A stretch of DNA of 64,000 nucleotides from Phycisphaerales bacterium. GTDB lineage: Bacteria > Planctomycetota > Phycisphaerae > Phycisphaerales > SM1A02. Each line of letters opens with the position of its first letter. Position 1 is the first letter of the stretch. A model generated the notes under the pieces. It was not told the origin of the DNA and ran no database searches. It worked only from the letters and a program-made list of their open reading frames with translations. The stretch is taken from contig JAKVBX010000015.1 of NCBI GenBank assembly GCA_022446795.1, positions 84,855-148,854 of the forward strand, in the 5' to 3' direction. The position numbers and the translations under genes are program-made. Positions 7,278 through 16,554 of this stretch are shown in pieces.

Positions 7278-9985
7278 CCGCCGTTGGGTGAGGCCCGACC
7301 GCCCAGGGCCCATCGCAGTTCCGGCATGCCAAGCAGCTTGGCGCCGCCGGCAATCACCAGTGTCCCGACCAGGACCAGCGTGGCCAGTTGCTGGACGTAC
7401 TGGATCCAATACCACTCGAACGGCATCAGCATCACCCCCTCCAGGGCGACGACCATCACCAGGGTCAGCGCGACTGTCTTCATGAACGACACGCGGGTCG
7501 ATCGGTCGAGCGGGAGGTCCACGTGTCGGCGCAGGTACCGCAGCAGGATCGTCAACTGAAGCGTGGCACAGATCGCGGTCGACCAGGCCAGGCCGGCTTC
7601 CCTCAATGGGGTCCAGATCAGCACGAGGTTCAGCACCAGGTTCAGGACCACGACCGAGATCGCGATCCGGACCGGCGTCATCGTGTCACCCTTGGCATAG
7701 AAGGCGCGGGTGACAACCTGGATCATGGAGTAGGCCCAGACGCAGGAGGCGTAGCCCAGCAGGACGAAGGCCACCCGGCCCGTGTCGCTGCTGCTGAAGG
7801 CGCCGCCCTGCAGGATCGTCGCGGTCAACGGCCGCGCGACGATCATGAGTCCGAGGCTGGCGGGGAAGCCGATGAAGAACACGAGTCGCAGTCCGCGCCG
7901 GACCATGTCGCTGAAGGCCGGCCGATCGTCCGCCAGGCGTGAGAGCATGGGGTAGATCGCGGTGGCAACGGCAATCCCGAAGACCCCCAGTGGAAACTGG
8001 TAAAGCCGCTGGGCGAAGTTCAGCACCGCCATGGCATGTTCATCCAGGGGCCAGGTCAGGTCGAAGAACTGCCGCGAACCACGGTAGTTGGCGTAGCTGG
8101 CGATCAGCCCGTCGATGAGCGTGTTCACCTGGAGCACGCCGAGCCCGAGGATCATGGGGCCGGCCTTGCGGAACATCTCGCGGACATGGTCGCGGGCGCC
8201 ACTGAGCCGAATACCGATCTTCTCGTGGCTGCGCAAGGCGATCCAAGACCACGCCACCTGGATCAGTCCGGCGAGGACGACGGCGATGGACATCGCTTCG
8301 ACCAGCATGAGCCGGCTGTCGCTCGATTCGAGTCCGAAGACGGTGTAGCCGATGATCGCGGCGGCCGTGATGGTGGCATTCAGCACGATGGGAGCGGCAG
8401 CCGTGGGGCCGAATCGACCATGCACCTGGAGCATGGCGCCCAGGATGGCGACCACGCACACCAGTGGCGCATAGGGCAGCATGATCATCAGGAGCCAGAG
8501 CGCCGGACCTGGATCGGTCATCATGGCGGAGATCGCGACAACGATCAGTTCGGCGATGGCGACGAGCACACCCGTGATCACCAGCACGATGCCCATGGTC
8601 GCCGAGGCCAGTTGCCGCGCGATGACAGGGTCCTCGCGATTGAGCTTCTCGTAGGTGGGCAGGAAGGCCGCGGCCAGGGCGCCTTCACCGAAGAGCCGAC
8701 GGAACAGGTTGGGAACAAGGAAGGCGAAGTAGTAGGAACTCAGGAGCGCGTCGGTTCCCAGGATGCGGCTGAGCACGGCTTCGCGGGCGAGCCCGGTCAC
8801 CCGGCTGACGGCCGTGATTGACATCACGGTCCGGGCGTGACGTTCGAAGTGCACCTCGTCCGCCCGTTGGGCGTTCTGCCAGTCCATGACCATGCGGGTG
8901 CACTCGGGGCATCGGCGCAGGGCGGCCTGTGATGGCGCGCCGCTCAGGTCAAAGGTGCAGGCGGGACAGGTCCAGCCCATTCTCGTGACCTTGCGACTGG
9001 TCAGTCCGGCAATGATGGCGGTCGCCGCTGCGGCACCGATGGCGGCGCCAAGCAGGAACAGTGGCAGCTCGATCGTCTTTGCGAAGGTGGGTGGCGTGGA
9101 CTGGAGAATCAACTCACCCAGTGAGATCCAGCCCACGGCGACAACCAGGAAGCAGGCGAGTCCCAGGATGAACCGGGGCGTGATGGACAGGACCGTGGGC
9201 GGTGTGACCAGTGGCTCCCACTGCGCCCCCCATCCATAGCTGCTGCACGTGGGGCAGGTCACGCCGCCATGCTCGTCGGCCGTGTCCAGGGAGAGTGGTT
9301 CACCGCAGTCCAGGCATGGCGTCTCTTCTCGCAGCCGGGTCGCCGCGGCCCGGAAGGGAGCGGTCAGCAGCAGAAGGCCGATGCTCACCGTGACCGCGAG
9401 ACAACCCAGGAACAGCGACTGGACATAGGTTCCCGCCCAGGCCATCGGAGGCCAGTACTCCGCGAGTGTCCAGGGGACGAAGAACAGGATGAGAAAGGCG
9501 ATCGAGGGAATGAATATCAGGCGAAGACCGACCCGACGATCGGCCACCACCTGGTCCATGAGGTAGTGGAATCGGCGGCGGCTGGCCCGCAGCGGGGTCG
9601 ATCCCCATGGGGAGAGCACGAAGATCAGGCTCGTGGCCGTGGCCACGCCCATCCATCCGGCGATCATGTCATCCAGGGCAATGACCCGTCCCGGGCCGGC
9701 CAACTGCTGGGTCCACTCGTCGATCGGAATCCAGACGCTGACGGCCGCGGGCACCAGCCAGGCCAGGGGGATCAATCTTGATCGCCAGAGCAGGAGCGTG
9801 AGAATCCCGAAGGCGAAGAAGTGGATCAACTTGTCCGGCAGAACCGAGCCCTGTCCGGTCAAGTCGGTGCTGGGCAGGTGGGTGCCGATGGTCAGCAGCA
9901 CGAAGTAGACCAAGAACAACAACCGCCAGGGCCTGGCGACCTGGGCGAGGTGCGTGCTGCGGGGTTTTCTAGGCGGACTCGACAC
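7274..9985 (-). CDS. murJ: VanZ-zinc ribbon-MurJ fusion, probable lipid II flippase
   Basis: One uninterrupted 903-residue frame joins several parts. Residues 20-125 are a VanZ-like membrane domain with DKLIHFFAFG and DEWTQQLAGPGR. More membrane segments follow, with a zinc ribbon (Cys224, Cys227, Cys244, Cys247). A second ribbon has Cys340, Cys343, Cys359, Cys362. Residues about 383-903 are a full MurJ/MviN flippase, beginning TAVSRVTGLAREAVLSRILG and containing PNLFRRLFGEGALAAAFLP; MurJ moves lipid II across the inner membrane for peptidoglycan synthesis. The start is a GTG that overlaps the end of parA by 17 bp, so coupling to parA is likely. An internal ATG at 8885-8887 just before the MurJ part has no ribosome site, so separate translation seems unlikely. 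Confidence 0.88.
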   Translation of the reverse strand: MSSPPRKPRSTHLAQVARPWRLLFLVYFVLLTIGTHLPSTDLTGQGSVLPDKLIHFFAFGILTLLLWRSRLIPLAWLVPAAVSVWIPIDEWTQQLAGPGRVIALDDMIAGWMGVATATSLIFVLSPWGSTPLRASRRRFHYLMDQVVADRRVGLRLIFIPSIAFLILFFVPWTLAEYWPPMAWAGTYVQSLFLGCLAVTVSIGLLLLTAPFRAAATRLREETPCLDCGEPLSLDTADEHGGVTCPTCSSYGWGAQWEPLVTPPTVLSITPRFILGLACFLVVAVGWISLGELILQSTPPTFAKTIELPLFLLGAAIGAAAATAIIAGLTSRKVTRMGWTCPACTFDLSGAPSQAALRRCPECTRMVMDWQNAQRADEVHFERHARTVMSITAVSRVTGLAREAVLSRILGTDALLSSYYFAFLVPNLFRRLFGEGALAAAFLPTYEKLNREDPVIARQLASATMGIVLVITGVLVAIAELIVVAISAMMTDPGPALWLLMIMLPYAPLVCVVAILGAMLQVHGRFGPTAAAPIVLNATITAAAIIGYTVFGLESSDSRLMLVEAMSIAVVLAGLIQVAWSWIALRSHEKIGIRLSGARDHVREMFRKAGPMILGLGVLQVNTLIDGLIASYANYRGSRQFFDLTWPLDEHAMAVLNFAQRLYQFPLGVFGIAVATAIYPMLSRLADDRPAFSDMVRRGLRLVFFIGFPASLGLMIVARPLTATILQGGAFSSSDTGRVAFVLLGYASCVWAYSMIQVVTRAFYAKGDTMTPVRIAISVVVLNLVLNLVLIWTPLREAGLAWSTAICATLQLTILLRYLRRHVDLPLDRSTRVSFMKTVALTLVMVVALEGVMLMPFEWYWIQYVQQLATLVLVGTLVIAGGAKLLGMPELRWALGGRASPNGG

Positions 9986-10886
9986 GATCTCGGTCGGAAC
10001 CCGTGGTCTCGCCGGGCGTGACCACGCATGGCGGCTCTTCTTCCGCCTGGACCGTGGTGGTGGGTGTCACCCAACCAGCCATGACATCAGCGGCAAGCTT
10101 GCGATAGTCGCGGGCGCCGTGGCAGTCCGATTCGTATTGGAAAATCGTCTGTCCGAAGCTGGGCGCCTCGGCCAGCTTGATGTTGCGTCGAATGGGTGGT
10201 TGCAGCACGCGGCAGGCACGCCACGGGACGTCCTGGTCCCTCGACGAGGTGATGAAGCTTTCGAGGTCGGACACCACTTCGCGGGCCAGCATCGTCTGCC
10301 GCTCATGCATGCAGAGGATGATCCCGGTGACCTGGAGGTCGGGGTTCACCGAACTGCACACCATGCCGATGGTCTCCAGCAGCTTGCCGACGCCCTGTAG
10401 CGCCAGGAAGTGCGCCTGCATCGGGACGAACACCTCGGTGGCCATGGCCAGTGCATTGAGCGTCAGCAACCCGAGGCTGGGTGGGCAGTCGATCAGGACG
10501 ACGTCATATCTCGACAGGATCCCGTCCAACCGCGTCCGCAGGATCTCGTTGCGGTCGGCGACGTCCGCCAACTCGGATTCGGCGGCGGCGAGGTCCGTCT
10601 CGGCGGCGATGGCATCGAGATTGTCATCAACGCGGATCACGGTGTCGGAGACCGCGCATGACTCATCCACGAGAATGTCGTACACGCTTCGTTCGATGGT
10701 GGTGGCATCGACCCCCAGGTGCAGGCTCATGTGGGCCTGCGGGTCGAGATCAATCATCAGCACGCGTTGTCCGGCTTCGGACAATGCAGCACCGAGATTC
10801 ACGGCGGAGGTCGTCTTGCCTACGCCGCCCTTCTGGTTGATGACCGCTACGATCCGCGGTCCACGCCTCCCTGCGTCACTCACCAT
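9969..10886 (-). CDS. parA: ParA/Soj chromosome-partitioning ATPase
   Basis: The 305-residue protein has the deviant Walker A motif of ParA, NQKGGVGKTT (signature Lys19 and Lys24), Walker A' DLDPQAHMSLHLG, and DVVLIDCPPSLGLLT as Walker B. ParA binds DNA non-specifically and drives movement of ParB-parS complexes. The ATG at 10884-10886 places the motif near the N terminus; no close ribosome site is present. A C-terminal tail of about 40 acidic/Thr-rich residues extends beyond the usual ~260. It is not next to parB, which lies 12.6 kb away with its parS. It overlaps the MurJ fusion downstream and is divergent from recO (78 bp gap). MinD-like proteins are excluded by the ParA-type motifs and lack of an amphipathic tail. 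Confidence 0.92.
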   Translation of the reverse strand: MVSDAGRRGPRIVAVINQKGGVGKTTSAVNLGAALSEAGQRVLMIDLDPQAHMSLHLGVDATTIERSVYDILVDESCAVSDTVIRVDDNLDAIAAETDLAAAESELADVADRNEILRTRLDGILSRYDVVLIDCPPSLGLLTLNALAMATEVFVPMQAHFLALQGVGKLLETIGMVCSSVNPDLQVTGIILCMHERQTMLAREVVSDLESFITSSRDQDVPWRACRVLQPPIRRNIKLAEAPSFGQTIFQYESDCHGARDYRKLAADVMAGWVTPTTTVQAEEEPPCVVTPGETTGSDRDRVESA

Positions 10887-10964
10887 GCTGTTCACTATAT
10901 CGGTCCTGGCCGGCAAAATGCGCCCGTTTCGAGTTGCCCACGGGGCGCTGTTAGCATCCTGACA

Positions 10965-11705
10965 GTGCCGACGATCACCGACACCGCGATCTGCCTGCGA
11001 CGCTGGGACTACTCGGAGACCTCCCAGACCGTGAGCCTGCTGACCGAGTCCCATGGCCTCCTGCGAGGCCTGGCGAAGGGGTCCAAGCGGGCTGACGCCC
11101 GTTTCTCGGGGGGATTTGATCCCCTGACCCGGGGCCAGATCACGCTGATCGTGAAGGCGGGCCGGGATCTGTCGACCATCACCGAATGGCATCTTTCGGA
11201 GGTCTACTGGGCCTCTCGACAGCACCTGGTCGCCAATCGAGCCGGGATCTACATGGTGGATCTGACCCATCGCATGCTGAAGGAGCAGGACCCCCATCCG
11301 GAGGTTTTCCAGGCCCTCGACTCCGCCCTGCAGGCGTGCCGGGATCGGGACCGAATCGGGATCGAGACCCTCATCTTCCAATGGCGGCTGATGGAGGTCT
11401 GCGGCTACCGACCGGAACTGGATCTCGATGCGGGAACCGGCCAGCCCCTCGACCCCACGGCGACAGTCATGCAGTTCAGTCCACTCCGCGGTGGCGTCGT
11501 CGAGACCAGCCAGGCCGCTGACGCGGTTCGCGTTCGTCGGGAGACGATCGACCTGCTCCGAAACGTGGCCGCGGGTGACTTCGTGGCGGCGGCGGCCAAT
11601 ATCGATGGCGTTCCGCGGGCCAATCGACTGCTCGCGGTCTGTTTCCGTTCGTTGCTGGGAGAAGCGCCGGAGTCCATGCACTGGGCCTTCGGTGACCTGG
11701 GGTAG
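10965..11705 (+). CDS. recO: RecO DNA repair protein
   Basis: RecO helps RecR load RecA onto SSB-coated single-stranded DNA. The 246-residue product starts at GTG 10965 with the family opening TDTAICLRRWDYSETSQTVS and LLTESHGLLRGLAKGSK, the OB-fold region. FSGGFDPLTRGQI and a helical C-terminal domain follow. In many RecO proteins a four-Cys zinc site lies after the 'GyxPxL' stretch; here CGYRPELDLDAGTGQPLDP has no CxxC, so the zinc site seems lost. No clear ribosome site precedes the GTG. It is divergent from parA. Confidence 0.88.
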   Translation: MPTITDTAICLRRWDYSETSQTVSLLTESHGLLRGLAKGSKRADARFSGGFDPLTRGQITLIVKAGRDLSTITEWHLSEVYWASRQHLVANRAGIYMVDLTHRMLKEQDPHPEVFQALDSALQACRDRDRIGIETLIFQWRLMEVCGYRPELDLDAGTGQPLDPTATVMQFSPLRGGVVETSQAADAVRVRRETIDLLRNVAAGDFVAAAANIDGVPRANRLLAVCFRSLLGEAPESMHWAFGDLG

Positions 11706-11900
11706 GTCGCCTCGGACGTTGGTCCATCGCATGGTCCGAGAACAACCGCCCTGTTCCATGGCCCATGGTTCTTTGTGTTGACCTTGGCGAGGTCACTCAT
11801 CGAACTGGATCGACGCTGGAAACCGGTCGATACCGGGACCGTGCGAGCGCCTCCGGTATGGAGACCGGGGGCGATACGGAGATACGAGGAGATCCGAGCC

Positions 11901-13418
11901 GTGCCTGAACTTCAGGTGGTCGAAGACATCTTGGCCGGGCATCGTCTGCCCACGCTGCCAGCTGTTGCGGCCGAGGTCCTGGACATGACCTCCGGCAGCG
12001 AGATCGACGTGCTTCGCATTGCCGATACGGTGCAACTGGACCAGGCCCTGGCGGCCAAGGTGCTGCGTACCGTCAACTCCAGCTACTACGGACTGTCTCG
12101 CCCGTGCGGCACCGTGCAGCAGGCGATGGTCTTCCTCGGCTTGAATACGGTCAAGACACTGGTCCTGAGCTTCAGCCTGGTCGACACGATCGATGGCCAG
12201 GGGCGTGACCGCCTGGGCTTCGACTATGGCGACTATTGGCGACGGTCCATTCACACCGCGGTGGCGGCTCGTGAACTGGCCCGCGCGCTGGGGACGTGGG
12301 ATCCGGAGGAGGCCTTCTTCGCCGGGTTGATGCAGGACTTCGGCATGATCGCGATGTACCACCGGTTCGGTCGGCAGTACGTCGAGGCGATCGAAGCGGT
12401 ACGTGGAGACCATCATGAGCTGTGCCGACTGGAACGCGATCTGTTCCAGGTGACGCACCCGGAAATCGGCGCATCGGTTGCCGAGCAGTGGAAGCTGCCC
12501 ATGGCGCAGGTCGCGGCGATTCGCTGGCATCATGATTCACAGTCCGCGGACGAGTGCTGGCAGGCGCCGGCTCGCCTCATTGATCTGGCCGGCGCGATGG
12601 CGGCGAGCCTGGTGATGACGCCTCATCATCGAGCGTTGAATGCCTACCGCCGACTGGCCCGGACATGGTTCGATATCGACGCGCGGGACGCGGAAAAGAT
12701 CCTCACGGCGACCGCTGAAGCGGCGAAGTCCGTGTCGTCCTTCTTCCGGGTTGATACCGGCAGCACGCCCGACGTGGAACGCCTGATGGCCCGGGCGGAG
12801 ACGCAGCTCTTCCAGCATCAGATCGACATGGGCCGGCACGCACGCGATCTGCAGCAACGCAACATCGACCTCACCGAGAAGATCAACCGGGACGGCCTCA
12901 CGGGGCTGCTGGATCGATCGGGATTCGACAACCAACTCACCCGGATGTTCAGCGAGACGGCCGAGTCCGGGCGATGCCTGTCGCTCCTGTTCTGCGATGC
13001 CGATCGCTTCAAGCCGATCAATGACCGCTATGGACATGCCGTTGGCGATGCCGTGCTCAAGCACTTCGCCGGCATCATGCAGGACCGGGCTCGTCGCGAG
13101 GACATCGTCTGCCGCTTCGGTGGTGACGAGTTCGTGCTGCTGCTCCCCGGCTGTGGCGAGGACGATGCCCGCCGCGTGGCCGAGGACATCCTCACCGTGC
13201 TCGCGTCGACACCACTTCGAGTGGAGTCCTCGGACTCACCGCATGAACCGACCGGTGACATGACACTGACCTCGAGCATGGGGCTGGCCACGTTTGATCC
13301 GGATGAAACCAATCCGATCGAATCACCCGAGATGCTCGTCACCTGTGCCGACCAGGCGATGTACGTCGCCAAGCGTCGCGGTGGAAATGGTGTTGCGACC
13401 TGGCGGGCCGCGGCCTAG
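11901..13418 (+). CDS. HDOD-GGDEF signalling protein, probable diguanylate cyclase
   Basis: The 505-residue protein starts at GTG 11901 with GAGGAG nine bases upstream. Residues about 5-215 are an HDOD domain, with LPTLPAVAAEVL, VLRTVNSSYYGL and an FAGLMQDFGMI segment. A helical linker leads to a GGDEF domain from about 328, with DGLTGLLDRSGF, CDADRFKPINDRYGHAVGD and an intact FGGDEF (407-411). An RxxD (398-401) just before it matches the product-inhibition I-site. It should therefore make cyclic di-GMP and be feedback-inhibited; what the HDOD domain senses is unknown. No membrane segment is visible, so it acts in the cytoplasm. It is followed closely by a convergent gene. Confidence 0.88.
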   Translation: MPELQVVEDILAGHRLPTLPAVAAEVLDMTSGSEIDVLRIADTVQLDQALAAKVLRTVNSSYYGLSRPCGTVQQAMVFLGLNTVKTLVLSFSLVDTIDGQGRDRLGFDYGDYWRRSIHTAVAARELARALGTWDPEEAFFAGLMQDFGMIAMYHRFGRQYVEAIEAVRGDHHELCRLERDLFQVTHPEIGASVAEQWKLPMAQVAAIRWHHDSQSADECWQAPARLIDLAGAMAASLVMTPHHRALNAYRRLARTWFDIDARDAEKILTATAEAAKSVSSFFRVDTGSTPDVERLMARAETQLFQHQIDMGRHARDLQQRNIDLTEKINRDGLTGLLDRSGFDNQLTRMFSETAESGRCLSLLFCDADRFKPINDRYGHAVGDAVLKHFAGIMQDRARREDIVCRFGGDEFVLLLPGCGEDDARRVAEDILTVLASTPLRVESSDSPHEPTGDMTLTSSMGLATFDPDETNPIESPEMLVTCADQAMYVAKRRGGNGVATWRAAA

Positions 13419-13425
13419 GGCCGGA

Positions 13426-14646
13426 TCAACTGCCGCGAAGGTGACCGGTGACGACGGGCGTCATCGGGTACTCGTCCGCCACTTCTGCAATGTCCTGGGT
13501 GGTGACTCGGCAGATGCGATCGAGTTCATCTTCCAACGGAATCCAGTCGTCCTGGGTCATGAGGAGCCGTCCCAGTCGCTGCATGCGACCAGCGGGCAGT
13601 TCGCCATGCAGGGTGATGGCGGTGGCCGCCTTGGCCCGGACACGCTCCAGGTCATCCTCGGTGATCGATGACACCAGGTTGTCGATTTCCTGGCGAATCG
13701 TCGTTTCGACCTCGTCGGCCGTCTCCGGATCGCAGATGCACCAGATCAGGAACTGCCCGGTGCGATCCCGTCCCTCGTACTGGGCCTGCGCGGCCTCTGC
13801 CTGGCCGGTTTCGATCAATGACCAGTACAGCCGTGAACCATCGGCGCTCCCGAGGATCCAGGCCATCAACGCCGCGGCGTGACGCCGGTTGTCCTGCACG
13901 GCCGGGGCCGGCGCCAGCATCAGCATGTAGTCCCGGTTGATTCGGTCACAGGCCTCGGTGAACGCCGTCTCCGAGTGTGTCATCTCCTGGTACATCCGTT
14001 CGGTATCGGTGCGGGCCCAGTCTCCGCAGGCGGATTCGAGGCGGCCGACCATGGCGTCGAAATCGAGCGCCCCCGCCATGGCGACGACGGTGTTGTCCGC
14101 GCTGTAGCGCTGCTCGAAGTACCGGCGCATGCGATCGCAACTCAGTCCACTGACGGAATCACTGGTGCCGAGCACCCGGTGTCCCAGTGGATGCGTGCCG
14201 TAGTAGACCTCGCTGGCCCGTTCGTAGAGTCGCCAGAAGGGCTGATCCTCATACATGGCGATCTCCTCGAGGATCACCTTCTTCTCATCATCGAAGTCCG
14301 ACTCGCGCAAGGCGGGTCGGAGGATGTCCGCGAGGATGTCCGAGGCTTCCGGCAGCGACTCGGGGAGGCAGTGGACATGGAAGGCCGTGGTTTCGGCCGA
14401 GGTATAGGCATTGTGTCGGCCACCGAGATCGTCAAGGTCACGATCGACCTGCTCGCCGGTCCGCTGGGTCGAGCCCTTGAACATCATGTGCTCGAGGAAG
14501 TGGCTGACGCCCATCTCCTCGGTGGATTCGTCCCGTGCGCCGGTGCGTACGAAGAACCCGACCGCGGCCGAGTGTGCGTCTGGATCGACCTCGGCGGCAA
14601 TGCGGAGGCCATTGGGCAGGACATGGTCATGAAACGTGATCGCCAT
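13426..14646 (-). CDS. M16 family zinc peptidase
   Basis: The 406-residue product carries the inverted zinc motif HFLEH (His49, Glu52, His53) of M16 peptidases, with the third ligand about 75 residues on in VILEEIAMYED. The opening LPNGLRIAAEVDPDAHSAAVGF is typical of the processing-peptidase/PqqL-like branch. No signal peptide is visible, so a cytoplasmic role is likelier. The length corresponds to a single N- plus C-terminal M16 unit, the size of bacterial mitochondrial-processing-peptidase-like enzymes such as YmxG. Substrate unknown. It lies 44 bp downstream of... the lpdA stop lies on its upstream side, same strand, so the two could be co-transcribed. Confidence 0.88.
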   Translation of the reverse strand: MAITFHDHVLPNGLRIAAEVDPDAHSAAVGFFVRTGARDESTEEMGVSHFLEHMMFKGSTQRTGEQVDRDLDDLGGRHNAYTSAETTAFHVHCLPESLPEASDILADILRPALRESDFDDEKKVILEEIAMYEDQPFWRLYERASEVYYGTHPLGHRVLGTSDSVSGLSCDRMRRYFEQRYSADNTVVAMAGALDFDAMVGRLESACGDWARTDTERMYQEMTHSETAFTEACDRINRDYMLMLAPAPAVQDNRRHAAALMAWILGSADGSRLYWSLIETGQAEAAQAQYEGRDRTGQFLIWCICDPETADEVETTIRQEIDNLVSSITEDDLERVRAKAATAITLHGELPAGRMQRLGRLLMTQDDWIPLEDELDRICRVTTQDIAEVADEYPMTPVVTGHLRGS

Positions 14647-14690
14647 GACGCGCAGGATAACGTGCCGATGGGAACGCGGAAATGACTGGG

Positions 14691-16166
14691 TCAGCTGTTG
14701 ATCACCCGGTCCTCGGTGTCCAGGGCGGCTTCATGGATCGACTCGGCCATCGTGGGATGGGCGTGCATCGTCGAGATGATGTCCTCAGCCGTCGCCTCGA
14801 GGCGGATGGCCAGGCAGAACTCGTGGATCAGTTCCGAGGCATCGGCGCCGATGATGTGCGCCCCGAGGATCTCGCCGTAGGGCTTGGACACGATGATCTT
14901 GACGAAGCCGGTCGTGGCACCGGTGGCCACGGCCTTGCCGAGGGCCTGGAAGGAGAACTTGCCGGTCTCGTACTCGATGCCGGCATCCTTGGCCGCCTGC
15001 TCCGTCAGGCCGATGCAGGCCACCTGGGGATTGGTGTAGGTGCAGCCGGGAATGGCGTCGTAGTCCACCCCCAGGGTGTGGTGTCCGGCCATCCGCTCGA
15101 CGCAGGTGACGGCTTCCTCAGAGGAAACGTGGGCCAGCCAGGGCGGGCCGATGATGTCGCCGATGGCATAGATGCCCTCGACACTCGTCTGATAGGTGGG
15201 TTCCTCGACGTCGCGATAGTCGGTCTTGATGCTGCCCTTCTCCGTTGCGACACCGAGGTCGTCAGCAAAGAGGCCGTCGTACCGACCTTGTACACCGATG
15301 CCCACGAGGACCTTGGCGGCCGAGAGCTGCTGCGTCTTGGACTCGTCCTTGGCATCGGCGATCGTAACGGTGGCGCCGGCGTCGTTCGCATCGATCGCCG
15401 TGGTCATGGCGCCGACATGGAACTCGATGCCCTGCTTCTTGAACGCCTTCAGGGCTGCTGCGGAAACATCGTGATCTTCGTTGGGAAGGATCCGGTCGAG
15501 CATCTCGATGACCGTGACCTTGGTCCCCATCGCGTTGTAGAAGTAGGCGAACTCCATGCCGATGGCGCCACTGCCGACAACGATGAGCGACTCTGGTTGC
15601 TCGGGCAGCACCATCGCCTCATGGGACGAGATGATGGTCTTGCCGTCGAAGGGTGCGAAGGGCAGCCCCCGAGGCGCGGCGCCCGTGGCGATCATGATTC
15701 GATCGGCCGTGACGGTGGACGTGACTTCGGCGCCGCTTCCGTGGTAGTAGTCCTCATCTGCTTTCAGCACGTCGATGCGACAGGGTGAGTCGCCCTGGCG
15801 TCCACTGGTGATGCGCGCATGGCCTTCGATCGTCGTGACCGTGTTCTTCTTCATCAGGAAACCGACGCCCTTGTTGAGCTTGTCGGCCGCGCCGCGACTG
15901 GCGCCGATCACCTTGCTCCAGTCGACGGTTGCGTTGTCGAATGACAGTCCCCACTCGCCGCCGTGTGAGACGGACTCGCTGTAGGCCTCTGCAACATGCA
16001 GGAGTGCCTTGCTGGGAATACAGCCCCAGTTGAGGCAGACCCCGCCGAGGCGGTTGCGCTCGATGATGGCGGTCTTCATGCCCAGCTGGGCTGCCCGGAT
16101 GGCGCCGACGTAGCCGCCGGGTCCGGATCCGATCACGACAAGGTCAAAATGCTGCTCGTTGGCCAC
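14691..16166 (-). CDS. lpdA: dihydrolipoyl dehydrogenase (E3)
   Basis: This flavoprotein reoxidises the lipoyl arm of pyruvate and 2-oxoacid dehydrogenase complexes, passing electrons to NAD. The 491-residue protein opens with the FAD motif VIGSGPGGYVGAIRAAQLG and the redox-active pair in GGVCLNWGCIPSKAL (Cys44, Cys49). An NAD-binding GSGAIGMEFAYFY segment lies mid-protein, and HAHPTMAESIHEAALD near the end provides the active-site His and Glu. The start is GTG 16164-16166, with AGGAG seven bases upstream; the frame extends further but without such a site. No E1 or E2 genes are in the window. Mercuric or other disulfide reductases of the same fold are less likely given HAHPT. Confidence 0.94.
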   Translation of the reverse strand: MANEQHFDLVVIGSGPGGYVGAIRAAQLGMKTAIIERNRLGGVCLNWGCIPSKALLHVAEAYSESVSHGGEWGLSFDNATVDWSKVIGASRGAADKLNKGVGFLMKKNTVTTIEGHARITSGRQGDSPCRIDVLKADEDYYHGSGAEVTSTVTADRIMIATGAAPRGLPFAPFDGKTIISSHEAMVLPEQPESLIVVGSGAIGMEFAYFYNAMGTKVTVIEMLDRILPNEDHDVSAAALKAFKKQGIEFHVGAMTTAIDANDAGATVTIADAKDESKTQQLSAAKVLVGIGVQGRYDGLFADDLGVATEKGSIKTDYRDVEEPTYQTSVEGIYAIGDIIGPPWLAHVSSEEAVTCVERMAGHHTLGVDYDAIPGCTYTNPQVACIGLTEQAAKDAGIEYETGKFSFQALGKAVATGATTGFVKIIVSKPYGEILGAHIIGADASELIHEFCLAIRLEATAEDIISTMHAHPTMAESIHEAALDTEDRVINS

Positions 16167-16554
16167 GCTGAGGCTCCTGCGGCTGGGTATGGACCCCTGG
16201 AAATGGGCGGGCATTGTAGTGGCCTGACGCCGCCGCCAAGGGCCCGTCAGGCGGATGGAAACGCCTGCTATCAGCCACCTTGGCTGGGGGCGGGCAGTGG
16301 ATAACCTGCAGATTCCAAGGGCTCAAGCCCACTCAATCCAATGGCAACAAACGGCTTACGTGAATTAAACGATGCTTGTAATGCATGTGGGGTATTCCAA
16401 GTGCCCTGAGTTGGGCCTGTTGGGGGCTTTTCGGGACTATCGAAATGGCCTGGTGGGTGCGTTTGGACGCGTAGTTCGATTGACGCCCCGGAGACCGTCG
16501 CCGTAGCATCCGCGGCTCACCCTTGTCGTCCTCAACCCGTTGCAGGAGTGCGTC
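16167..16554. other. 388 bp intergenic region between divergent lpdA and a metallophosphoesterase gene
   Basis: The region holds the starts of two divergent transcripts. The part near 16,340-16,400 is relatively AT-rich compared with the flanks. I can pick out one candidate promoter toward the phosphoesterase gene (entered separately) and no convincing reading frame, tRNA or riboswitch. Short inverted segments occur around 16,250-16,300, but none has a terminator-like T run. Confidence 0.5.
16480..16509 (+). promoter_or_regulatory. candidate sigma70 promoter for the metallophosphoesterase gene
   Basis: TTGACG at 16480-16485 is followed after 18 bases by TAGCAT at 16504-16509, about 45 bp before the ATG of the downstream gene. 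The -35 matches consensus at five of six positions and the -10 at four of six. This is sequence matching only. Confidence 0.35.
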
